Below are positions 7,445-14,618 of a stretch of 26,759 nucleotides of DNA, one piece after another. Within the stretch, counting starts at the first letter, position 1. Every line of letters begins with the position of its first letter. A model generated the notes under the pieces. The model made no database searches, was not told where the DNA came from, and worked only from the letters and a program-made list of their open reading frames with translations. The position numbers and the translations under genes were made by a program. This DNA is from an uncultured Collinsella sp. (GTDB lineage Bacteria > Actinomycetota > Coriobacteriia > Coriobacteriales > Coriobacteriaceae), in NCBI GenBank assembly GCA_900541055.1, contig UQHZ01000023.1, positions 1 through 26,759 of the forward strand, in the 5' to 3' direction.

Positions 7445-8149
7445 CTACGGCAGGATATGGAAGCCAAGCGAGGCGATATCCTTGGCAAAGCCGCGCACGG
7501 TGTCGAGCGAGACCTCGTACGGGTCACGGCCGATGTTCTTGCGCTTGGCCAGGATGTTGTTGGGCACCGTGATGATCTGGCAACCGCAGGCCTCGGCCTG
7601 GTAAATGTTGATGAGCTCGCGCGTGGATGCCCACAGGACCTCGCAGTTGGGCTTGACGGCGGCCTTCTTGACCGACTCCGTCATAAACGGAATGGGATCG
7701 ACGCCGGTGTCGGCGATGCGGCCGGCAAAGAGCGAGATGATGGACGGCGTCTCGGCGTCAACGGCCTCGACCATCTCGTCGACCTGCGTAGGCGTAAAGA
7801 TGGTGGTGACGTTAACCTTGATGCCATCGGCCGAAAGCTTGCGAACCAGCTCGGCGGTGGACTCACCCTTGGTGGTCACGCACGGAATCTTGACGTAGAC
7901 GTTGTCGGCCCAGGTAGCGATCTCGCGCGCCTCGACCTCCATGGTCTCGACGTCATCGGCAAAGACCTCAAACGACACGGATACATCGGTGATGTGGGTC
8001 AGGACCTCCTTGGCAAACGCACGGTAGTCCGTCACGCCGCCCTTCTTCATAAGGGACGGGTTGGTCGTGAAACCCTGAACGTTGCCGTTCTCGTACATGT
8101 CGAGCATGCCCTCGAGGTTTGCGCCGTCAGCGAACACCTTGATTGCCAT
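7445..8149 (-). CDS. Fructose-6-phosphate aldolase / transaldolase-like protein
   Basis: This 234-residue class I aldolase belongs to the small transaldolase (FSA/TalC) family, predicted to act in the cytoplasm on fructose 6-phosphate or a related sugar phosphate. The sequence shows FADGANLEGM at 6-15, the family signature GFTTNPSL at 26-33, and the Schiff-base lysine in VYVKIP at Lys87. FTPTQ and SLFAGRIADTG follow later, as in the TIM-barrel family. The start is the ATG at 8149, which has AAAGGA about 9 nt upstream; an in-frame ATG at 8173 lacks a ribosome binding site. FSA cannot be separated from true short transaldolase by eye. It is monocistronic, with structured elements downstream. 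Confidence 0.92.
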   Translation of the reverse strand: MAIKVFADGANLEGMLDMYENGNVQGFTTNPSLMKKGGVTDYRAFAKEVLTHITDVSVSFEVFADDVETMEVEAREIATWADNVYVKIPCVTTKGESTAELVRKLSADGIKVNVTTIFTPTQVDEMVEAVDAETPSIISLFAGRIADTGVDPIPFMTESVKKAAVKPNCEVLWASTRELINIYQAEACGCQIITVPNNILAKRKNIGRDPYEVSLDTVRGFAKDIASLGFHILP

Positions 8150-8342
8150 CTGCCTGATTCCTTTCGTCTGCATACGGCCGGTAAGCTGCTAAACACTTTA
8201 CCTATGTTTATCAAGGCGTGAGCTGCGGGTTTTTATCTTCTCGGCGAACGGTATAAACACCTCAGTGTTTGGATTGATAAATCGATTGAGCATGCAAAAG
8301 CAAAGAGTCGCAGTTTGAGCAAACGTCAGCACGCGGGATTCA
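8150..8342. promoter_or_regulatory. Upstream region of the aldolase gene
   Basis: This 193-bp AT-rich stretch lies between the HAD phosphatase stop codon and the aldolase start, both on the minus strand. It must contain the aldolase promoter. It contains a perfect dyad AAACAC-CTCA-GTGTTT (8255-8270), a plausible operator, and a small GTTTG-AG-CAAAC dyad (8313-8324). A confident -35/-10 pair was not found. Confidence 0.4.
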
Positions 8343-9170
8343 TTAGATGAGGCCGAAATGCTGCATCGCTGTGACGGTGCCGTCGTGTGCGACATCGTCG
8401 GTCACGTAGTCGGCGACCGCCTTGACCTCGGGCATGGCGTTGCCCATGGCCACGGCCGTCTCGACAGCAGCGAGCATGCCCAGGTCGTTGCCCGAATCAC
8501 CAAAGCCAAAGGTGCGCGCATTTCCCTCGCGGCCCAGATACGCCAGTGCTCGCGCCACGCCCACGCCCTTGTCAATGCCCTTGGGGCTCAGCTCGCGATT
8601 CTGACCACCGGTATTGCACAGCTCAAACTCGCGATCGATAAAGCCGTCATCGTTGGCAACGCGAGCCAAACTGGGCACATTGAGGCATACCTTGCCCACG
8701 CGAAGACTGCCGTCGACGCGCATCTCCTCGGCGCTGTGCACCACAGAAGTGCCGATCAGAGACGACCGCTCAACACCCGCGGGTTCCAGGGCAAAGGTCG
8801 CAGCATTGGACTCGAAAAAAACCTCGATGCCGGCATCCACAACGCGGCGTGCAAGCTCCTCGATAACGTCCTCGCCAAAGCAGTCCTCGTGTACCACGCG
8901 TCCCTCGACCTCGAGCGTGGCACCCGCCATGGCCACGACGCCCGCCGGGTTCAGCGCGCGCAGGCCATCGGCGATAAGCCACAGGGGACGACCCGTGCAG
9001 ATAAACGCCTTGTGCCCCGCGTCGCGCAGACGATGAAACGCCTCGACGACCGTCTGCGAAGGACGAACCGCCGAAAAGTCCTTATCGGTCATATCGTCGG
9101 GATCGAACGACGTCAGCGTGCCGTCCACGTCAAAAAAGAGCACAGCGGATTCGGGGCACGCATCAATCAT
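8343..9170 (-). CDS. Cof-type HAD-IIB family hydrolase (predicted sugar phosphatase)
   Basis: This 275-residue haloacid-dehalogenase-superfamily phosphatase has all four motifs. Motif I is DVDGT with Asp14 (nucleophile) and Asp16; motif II is Thr59 in FICTGRP; motif III is Lys201 in GIDKGVGV; motif IV is GDSGND with Asp225 and Asp229. The KGxGV...FGDxxND layout and the large cap between motifs II and III are those of the Cof/IIB group, which dephosphorylates sugar phosphates or flavin precursors. The ATG at 9170 has AAAGGA 6 nt upstream, so it is preferred over the ATG at 9206. It shares a short divergent region with the rRNA methyltransferase gene. The substrate is not deducible. Confidence 0.92.
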   Translation of the reverse strand: MIDACPESAVLFFDVDGTLTSFDPDDMTDKDFSAVRPSQTVVEAFHRLRDAGHKAFICTGRPLWLIADGLRALNPAGVVAMAGATLEVEGRVVHEDCFGEDVIEELARRVVDAGIEVFFESNAATFALEPAGVERSSLIGTSVVHSAEEMRVDGSLRVGKVCLNVPSLARVANDDGFIDREFELCNTGGQNRELSPKGIDKGVGVARALAYLGREGNARTFGFGDSGNDLGMLAAVETAVAMGNAMPEVKAVADYVTDDVAHDGTVTAMQHFGLI

Positions 9171-9212
9171 ATGGGTTCCTTTCGAGGATAAGGGCAAACG
9201 AAGCATCCATCA

Positions 9213-9218
9213 TATAAT
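9213..9218 (+). promoter_or_regulatory. Consensus -10 box for the rRNA methyltransferase gene
   Basis: TATAAT lies 28 nt before the ATG at 9246, within the 75-bp divergent gap. No good -35 box is seen at the correct distance. The short leader would carry the AGAGAGG ribosome binding site. Confidence 0.5.
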
Positions 9219-9245
9219 GGAGCGACGCAACCAGAGAGGTCACCC

Positions 9246-11813
9246 ATGGAATTTTACGCAAGCTGCCCCGAGGGCTTTGAGTCCGCACTCGCCGATGAGC
9301 TTAAACGCCTCGGGCTTTCGCATGTCCGCCGGCTGAAGGGCCGCGCCACATTTGAGGGCGAGCTCGAAGAAGGCTACCGCGCCTGTCTGTGGTCGCGCCT
9401 GGCGAGCCGCGTGTTCGTGGTACTCGGGCGCTTTGAGGCGCAGGATGCCGATGAGCTGTACGACGGCGTTTACGACATTGCCTGGGAGAGCATCGTCCGC
9501 CCCGGCGCCACCATCGCCATCACAGCCCGCGGCGTGACCGAGCAGCTGCGCAACACGCGTTTCTCGGCCCTGCGCGCCAAGGACGCGCTGTGCGACCGCC
9601 TGGCCGAGACCACGGGCCATCGTGCCGATGTCGATGCCGCCGATCCCGACGTCCACCTGCTGCTTTCGCTGCGACAGCGCCGCGCGAGCATAAGCCTGGA
9701 CCTTTCGGGCGACCCGCTGTTCAAGCGCCTGCCGCCCGCCGCGACCCGCGCCGGCGAGGGCACGCACGTGCTGCGCCCCGACTACGCCGCCCTGGTGCTG
9801 GCGCAGGTCGGCTGGACCGCACTGTGCGAACGCGAGCTGACGGCCGACGATTACGAGAACGAAGCCCTGCCCACGCTGGTCGACGCCTCGTGCGCCGGCG
9901 GCGGCCTGCTGTTGGAGGCCGTGAACATTCTGACCGACCGCGCCCCGGGCGCCGCCCGCGAGCGCTGGGGCTTTGAGGGTTGGCAGCTGCACGACGCCAC
10001 CCTATGGGAGCAGCTGCTTGCCGAGGCGCGCGAGCGCGAGACGGCGGCACGCGAGCGCCGGGCACGCATCGTTGCCGTGGATGTTGACCCCGCCGCCCGC
10101 AAGACCGCCGAGCGCATGGTCAAGTGCGCCGGTTACAAGCGCTTTGTCGATTTTTGCGCCGCCAAGTCCGCCACCGTGCTGGACCATGCAGGCGCTGTCG
10201 CCGGCGCCGCCGTGGTCGCGGATACGACCGAGACACCGCTTTCGCTCATGCACGACGCCATGACGCTGGTCGGCGAGCTGCGCCGCGCGCCCGAGCTCAC
10301 TTCGGCGCCGGTCGCCGCGCTCACCCGCGACGGATTGCTGGCCCGCGCGCTCCACGCCGAGCCCGAGCGCTCGATCGCCGTCATGCCCAATAACGAGGAG
10401 GCGACCGTCGAAGTCTGGCCTTCGCTCGACCACGCCGCCGCAGCGTTTGAGGCTGCGACCAGCGCGGATGCCGAGGCCGAGATTGCGGATGCCAACGAAG
10501 CCAACGACGAAGGCGCCGCCCCCGCCATGCCCGAGCCTGCCGCCATGCTCGATCTGGGTGACGGCAAGCCGCTGCCCGTGCTCATCCCCGGGTCCGAGCA
10601 GTTCGCCAACCGCCTGCGCAAGAACGCGCGCCTGCGCCGCAAGTGGGCCAAGCGCGAGGGCGTGAGCTGCTACCGCGTCTACGATGCCGACCTGCCCGAC
10701 TACTCCGCCGCCATCGACCTGTACGAGGGCTGCCCGCAGACGCCGGGCCGCTGGCTCGTCATTGCCGAATACGCCGCACCTAAGACCATCGACCCCGCAC
10801 TGGCCCAGGCCCGCATGCTCGACATCTTGGCCATCGCACCGCGCATCCTTGATGTTCCGGCCGAGCACGTGCACGCCAAGGCCCGCATGCGTTCGCGCGG
10901 CGGCTCGCAGTACGGCAAGCAGGGCGCCGGCAAGGGCGGCTCGGGCGAGCGCGCCAACATCGCACGCCGTCGCCTGCCGCTCATCGAAGAGGGTGGACTC
11001 ACCTTTGCCGTCAACTTTGATGACTACCTGGATGTGGGCATCTTCTTGGATCACCGCGTCACCCGCAACCTGGTGCGCGAGCACGCCAAGCAGGCGCGCC
11101 GCTTCCTCAACCTGTTTGCCTACACCGGCACCGCCACCTGCTATGCGGCAGACGGCGGCGTCGAGGAGACTGTGACGGTCGACCTCTCCAACACCTATCT
11201 GGACTGGGCCGAGCGCAATATGCGCCAGAACGGCTTTGTGGGTCCGCAGCATCATTTTGTGCGCGACGACGTGCTCGCCTGGATTCGCGACCAGCGCCAG
11301 ACGCGCAACCGCTGGGACCTGATCTTTGTCGACCCGCCCACGTTCTCGAACTCGTCCAAGATGGGCCGTCGCACCTGGGATGTCCAGCGCGACCATGTTG
11401 AGCTTTTGGCCGGCGTGTCGCGCCTGCTCGCACAGGGCGGCCATGCCATCTTTAGCTGCAACCTGCGCGGCTTCCGCCCCGAAACGCGCAAGCTCGCACG
11501 CGCGGGCGTGGTGCTGGAGGACATTACGGCACAGACCATCCCCGAGGACTTCGCGCGCAACCAGAAGGTGCACCACTGCTATATCGTGCGCCGCCTGCCC
11601 ATCGAGGATGCCATGGCCGAGGTCGGCTTTAGCGCCGAGGAGATTGCAGAGCGAACCGAGGAACTGCGCAATCCCGAGGCCCGCAAGCCCCGTGCGGCAG
11701 TACCCGCGCACGCGCAGGCCGGCAACGGCAAGTCGAACTTTGCCGGCAAACCCTCTCCTGCCGGCAAGCTCAAAAAGAAGAAGTTCTACGCCAGCAAGCC
11801 CAAGGGCAAATAA
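9246..11813 (+). CDS. rlmL: RlmKL-like bifunctional 23S rRNA methyltransferase, first half degenerate
   Basis: This 855-residue protein has the RlmKL layout: THUMP-like RNA-binding region (1-160), a first methyltransferase region (about 165-340), an Ala/Glu-rich linker (about 390-445), then a second SAM-dependent methyltransferase (about 560-770). In E. coli the single protein of about 702 residues makes m2G2445 (RlmL half) and m7G2069 (RlmK half). The RlmK half is intact, with LFAYTGTATC at 623-632 and VDPPTFSNSSK from 695. In the RlmL half, motif I is altered to DASCAGGG (213-220) and the usual NPPY catalytic motif is absent, with ADTTETP (325-331) near that place. The C-terminus is a lysine-rich tail of about 45 residues. 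Expected at the ribosome. It may be effectively monofunctional. Confidence 0.88.
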   Translation: MEFYASCPEGFESALADELKRLGLSHVRRLKGRATFEGELEEGYRACLWSRLASRVFVVLGRFEAQDADELYDGVYDIAWESIVRPGATIAITARGVTEQLRNTRFSALRAKDALCDRLAETTGHRADVDAADPDVHLLLSLRQRRASISLDLSGDPLFKRLPPAATRAGEGTHVLRPDYAALVLAQVGWTALCERELTADDYENEALPTLVDASCAGGGLLLEAVNILTDRAPGAARERWGFEGWQLHDATLWEQLLAEARERETAARERRARIVAVDVDPAARKTAERMVKCAGYKRFVDFCAAKSATVLDHAGAVAGAAVVADTTETPLSLMHDAMTLVGELRRAPELTSAPVAALTRDGLLARALHAEPERSIAVMPNNEEATVEVWPSLDHAAAAFEAATSADAEAEIADANEANDEGAAPAMPEPAAMLDLGDGKPLPVLIPGSEQFANRLRKNARLRRKWAKREGVSCYRVYDADLPDYSAAIDLYEGCPQTPGRWLVIAEYAAPKTIDPALAQARMLDILAIAPRILDVPAEHVHAKARMRSRGGSQYGKQGAGKGGSGERANIARRRLPLIEEGGLTFAVNFDDYLDVGIFLDHRVTRNLVREHAKQARRFLNLFAYTGTATCYAADGGVEETVTVDLSNTYLDWAERNMRQNGFVGPQHHFVRDDVLAWIRDQRQTRNRWDLIFVDPPTFSNSSKMGRRTWDVQRDHVELLAGVSRLLAQGGHAIFSCNLRGFRPETRKLARAGVVLEDITAQTIPEDFARNQKVHHCYIVRRLPIEDAMAEVGFSAEEIAERTEELRNPEARKPRAAVPAHAQAGNGKSNFAGKPSPAGKLKKKKFYASKPKGK

Positions 11814-11816
11814 AAA

Positions 11817-11883
11817 AGTTGCGGTGGAATACGGACTGTTTTGCCTGGAATTAGGCAAAGTTAGACCGTATTTCACCGCAACT
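11817..11883. repeat. 67-bp nested hairpin between convergent genes
   Basis: The 18-nt arms 11817-11834 and 11866-11883 pair with one mismatch. A second helix inside, TTTGCCT (11840-11846) with AGGCAAA (11853-11859), gives a nested double hairpin. It lies immediately after the methyltransferase stop codon and 24 bp from the kdpE stop codon, where both convergent transcripts end. AAAAAA precedes the left arm, so it would give a U-rich tail on minus-strand RNA. It may serve as a bidirectional terminator and may also be a dispersed element. Confidence 0.65.
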
Positions 11884-11907
11884 CATATTGGGACGGTGGT
11901 TGGCGAT

Positions 11908-12621
11908 CTAGCCTTGGGTAACTAGGCGGTAGCCAATGCCTACGTGGGTTTGGATGTAGCGCGGATGCGCGGGGTCGGACTCGATCTTCTTGCGCAGCGT
12001 ACCCATAAAGACGCGCAGGCTTGCCAGGTCACTCTTAGTTGCCGTGCCCCAAATCTCATGCAGGATAAACTGGTGTGTCAGCACCTTGTCGGCGTTATGC
12101 GCCAGCAGGCACAGGAGCTTATACTCGATCGGCGTCAGATGCAGTTCCTCGCCATCCATCGTGGCGATGCCGGCATCAAAATCGATATGCAGCTCACCGG
12201 TATCGAACGAGCCCTCGGAGGCAACACTGCCCGTTTGCGCATACGAAAGGCGCCTGAGCGTCGTGCGAATGCGCGCGAGCAGCTCCTCGACCGAAAACGG
12301 CTTGGTCAGGTAGTCGTCGGCGCCGGCATCGAGCGCACGAATCTTGTCCGCGTCCTCGCTGCGCGCCGAGACCACGATGATCGGCATGCCCGACCATGCG
12401 CGCACCGACTCCACTACCTTGACGCCGTCCATATCGGGCAGGCCCAAATCGAGCAGCACAATGCTCGGCGCTTGCGATGAGGCGGCAGCGATAGCGGCAT
12501 GGGCGGTCTCCACGGCCATATGACGCAAGCCGTGCGCCTCGAGCGCGGCAACGATAAGATTGCGAACGGCGGGGTCGTCCTCAACGACCAAGATGAGCGG
12601 TTTTACGGCAGAGTTCGGCAC
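11908..12621 (-). CDS. kdpE: KdpE-like response regulator (OmpR family)
   Basis: This 237-residue two-component response regulator is predicted to bind DNA when phosphorylated by the adjacent kinase. The receiver domain has the acidic pair Asp15/Asp16, phospho-acceptor Asp58 in VLLDLGLPDMDG and Lys107 in LTKPFS. The C-terminal winged helix has LTPIEYKLLCLLA and RVFMGTLRKKIE...HVGIGYRL, typical of KdpE. I place the start at the GTG at 12621, 4 nt after the kinase stop codon, because AAGGAG (overlapping that stop) lies 7 nt upstream. An ATG at 12702 would overlap the kinase gene by 77 nt without a ribosome binding site. It is the last gene of the kup operon. Its target is not certain, since no kdpFABC is present here. 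Confidence 0.93.
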   Translation of the reverse strand: MPNSAVKPLILVVEDDPAVRNLIVAALEAHGLRHMAVETAHAAIAAASSQAPSIVLLDLGLPDMDGVKVVESVRAWSGMPIIVVSARSEDADKIRALDAGADDYLTKPFSVEELLARIRTTLRRLSYAQTGSVASEGSFDTGELHIDFDAGIATMDGEELHLTPIEYKLLCLLAHNADKVLTHQFILHEIWGTATKSDLASLRVFMGTLRKKIESDPAHPRYIQTHVGIGYRLVTQG

Positions 12622-12625
12622 AGCG

Positions 12626-14251
12626 CTACTCCTTATCAAACGAAACGTCGGCGGCGGGAAGTTCAATCGTAAAGACCGAACCGTGCGGGTCCGCCGCGGC
12701 AACCTCTATGCTACCGCCATGTGCCAACGCAATGGAACGGCAGAGCGAAAGACCCAGGCCAACGCTGCGGTGGCTGTCGGCCAGACCATGGTTGGCGGTA
12801 TAGAACGACTCGAAGATCCGCTCGCGATCCTCGGGTGCGATGCCCGGACCATCATCGGCCACCGAGCACGCCACGCGTCCATCGTCGACGCTAATCGAAA
12901 TCACGATATGCGAGCCCGCGGGCGTATAGGTGATGGCGTTGTTCACCAGATTGACCACCAGCTGCACCATCAGGCGCGCATCGACGTTGACGAGCGCCGG
13001 CTCATCGCACGCCACCACCTTAAGGTCGTGCTCGCGCACGGCAGGGTTCACGTGGCGCAGCGCCTCCTCGACGATATCGTCCATGAGCTCGAGCGTGGTC
13101 GACAGGCGCATACCGCCACCCTCGAGCTTGGTGATGGCGAGCAGATTCTCGACGGTGGCGTTGAGCCACAGCGCATCCGAGCGAATGGATAGAAGCAGGC
13201 CGCGGCGCGTCTGGGCATCGAGCACCGCGGTGCCGGTCGAGCCCTGGTCGAGCAGCACGTCGGCATTGCCCGAAATACTGGTGAGCGGCGTGCGCAGGTC
13301 GTGCGAGATGGAGCGCAGCAGGTTGGCGCGCAGCTGTTCGTTTTTGGCAAGCACCGCCGCCTCCTCGCGGGCCTCCATGGCGCGGGCGCGATCGAGCGCC
13401 AGCTCGCCTTCGCTCACGATGGCATCGGCAAGTGTCCGCTCCTCATGCGTCAGCACGTGGGGCTCGGCAACGATAGCCAGCACGCCCACCACCGAGGCGG
13501 GGTCGCCCGAGCGCGCGAAGCCGTCGCCTGTGCGAACCGTCAGGTAGATGCCATAAAACGCCGAGCCGCCAAACGTGGCGTCGAGCGGCGTTCCCACATA
13601 GGCGGACGCCGAGAGCCGAGGCGGCATCTGCGGCGCCAGTTCGTGCACCGGTGCGGCATCGCCCACGGCCGTGTAAGTCGCGCGCGGCAGCAGGTCATCG
13701 CCCTCGGCGTCGGCGCTGTACCACACGACAGGGCAGCCCGAAAGACGCGCCAGCTGCGTGGCCATGGCGTGAACGATCTGATGCTGATCGGCGCACCGCT
13801 GCAGCATGCGGTTGGTCTCGAGCACCATATGCGTGCGGCGGTCGCTGGCGGCAGCCTGTGCCAAGGCGCGGCGCAAGGCCAACGCAATCGAGCTCGACAC
13901 TAGCGAGACCACGAACATGATGAAGAACATGCCGGGATAGCCGCGGTCGATAAGCGACAGCGAGTAGCGCGGGTCGACAAACAAGAAGTTGTAGAGCGCC
14001 ACGGCGGCAGCCGAGCTCAGCAAGCAATACAGGCGACTCCAGGTAAAGAATGCGCACAGCTGAACGGCGAACACATAGACGATCATGATGCTCGGCGCGA
14101 GACCCGGATGGTCGAGCAGCGCGCCCACAATCGTCGCCGCGACCAGCAGCCCCACCGATACGCAGGCGTCATACAGAGGAGTGCGGCGCGTCAGCGTTGT
14201 GCGCCGCCACCAAAAGCTATCGGCAATATCGCCGTCCGTACGGACGTCCAT
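12626..14251 (-). CDS. kdpD: Short KdpD-like sensor histidine kinase lacking the N-terminal Kdp/USP region
   Basis: This 541-residue membrane kinase begins with about 20 cytoplasmic residues and four closely spaced hydrophobic helices (about 28-125, DUF4118-like, including YNFLFVDPRYSLSL). A GAF-like region (about 150-270) follows, then HisKA with the phospho-accepting His near residue 316 in SISHDLRTPLTS. The HATPase domain has NLVNNAITYTP, DDGPGI and VGLGLSLC. E. coli KdpD is about 890 residues and carries, before the membrane part, an ATP-binding KdpD domain and a universal-stress domain; both are absent here. The frame before 14251 is interrupted by the repeat at 14281, so truncation is not an artefact of start choice. 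Upstream are the 64-aa membrane protein and kup; downstream is kdpE. It should sense potassium status or osmotic state, but through the retained domains only. Confidence 0.9.
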   Translation of the reverse strand: MDVRTDGDIADSFWWRRTTLTRRTPLYDACVSVGLLVAATIVGALLDHPGLAPSIMIVYVFAVQLCAFFTWSRLYCLLSSAAAVALYNFLFVDPRYSLSLIDRGYPGMFFIMFVVSLVSSSIALALRRALAQAAASDRRTHMVLETNRMLQRCADQHQIVHAMATQLARLSGCPVVWYSADAEGDDLLPRATYTAVGDAAPVHELAPQMPPRLSASAYVGTPLDATFGGSAFYGIYLTVRTGDGFARSGDPASVVGVLAIVAEPHVLTHEERTLADAIVSEGELALDRARAMEAREEAAVLAKNEQLRANLLRSISHDLRTPLTSISGNADVLLDQGSTGTAVLDAQTRRGLLLSIRSDALWLNATVENLLAITKLEGGGMRLSTTLELMDDIVEEALRHVNPAVREHDLKVVACDEPALVNVDARLMVQLVVNLVNNAITYTPAGSHIVISISVDDGRVACSVADDGPGIAPEDRERIFESFYTANHGLADSHRSVGLGLSLCRSIALAHGGSIEVAAADPHGSVFTIELPAADVSFDKE

Positions 14252-14280
14252 CAGCGTCCCGCCCCTCTCTCAAAAACAAA

Positions 14281-14332
14281 AACCACCACAAAGGGGACAG
14301 GCACCTTTGTGGTGGTTTCCCTTGTGGTGGTT
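14281..14332. repeat. REP-like palindrome with an extra half-site, copy C
   Basis: AACCACCACAAAGG (14281-14294) pairs perfectly with 14304-14317 around GGACAGGCA. A further partial copy of the right arm, CTTGTGGTGGTT, follows at 14321-14332. The central GGGGACAGGCACCT is reminiscent of the short palindromes spread by RAYT (Y1-type) transposases in other bacteria. It separates the 64-aa membrane protein gene from the kinase gene and could attenuate downstream expression. Confidence 0.7.
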
Positions 14333-14363
14333 CCAAGTGTATAGCCTTTGCAACCGGCGGTCG

Positions 14364-14558
14364 CTAGACAAACAGCACGTGCGCGAGCAGGGCACACACG
14401 CACACAGCTCCAAATACCAGTGCCACGATCGAGATCACGCGGTCGGCCATATCCATGTTGGCACGGTTCGTAAGGAACCGATCTTCGGCGGCGTCGACAC
14501 GCGCCTCACGCACCATTTCGACCACCGCTTCACGGCCATCGAGCGCCTTTGTATCCAT
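14364..14558 (-). CDS. Small single-helix membrane protein between kup and the kinase gene
   Basis: This is a 64-residue protein of unknown family. The first 45 residues are charged and helical in character (MDTKALDGREAVVEMVREAR...). The C-terminal 19 residues (VISIVALVFGAVCVCALLAH followed by VLFV) form one transmembrane helix ending at the C-terminus, giving a tail-anchored topology. I chose the ATG at 14558 because GGGGAGG lies 5 nt upstream; a weaker ATG at 14588 would add ten residues. It starts 60 nt after the kup stop codon and precedes the kinase gene, so it is probably part of the potassium operon and might be an accessory subunit or regulator of Kup or the kinase. No function is assigned by homology. 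Confidence 0.75.
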   Translation of the reverse strand: MDTKALDGREAVVEMVREARVDAAEDRFLTNRANMDMADRVISIVALVFGAVCVCALLAHVLFV

Positions 14559-14618
14559 GTTTACCTCCCCGGCCTCATGCTTATCCATCAAAAACCAACT
14601 CCGTGTAGCCGCCGACGT

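Noticed and set aside
10002..11876. A 624-codon minus-strand open frame opposite the rRNA methyltransferase
   Set aside because: It is a shadow of a high-GC gene and would also read through the 11817-11883 hairpin.
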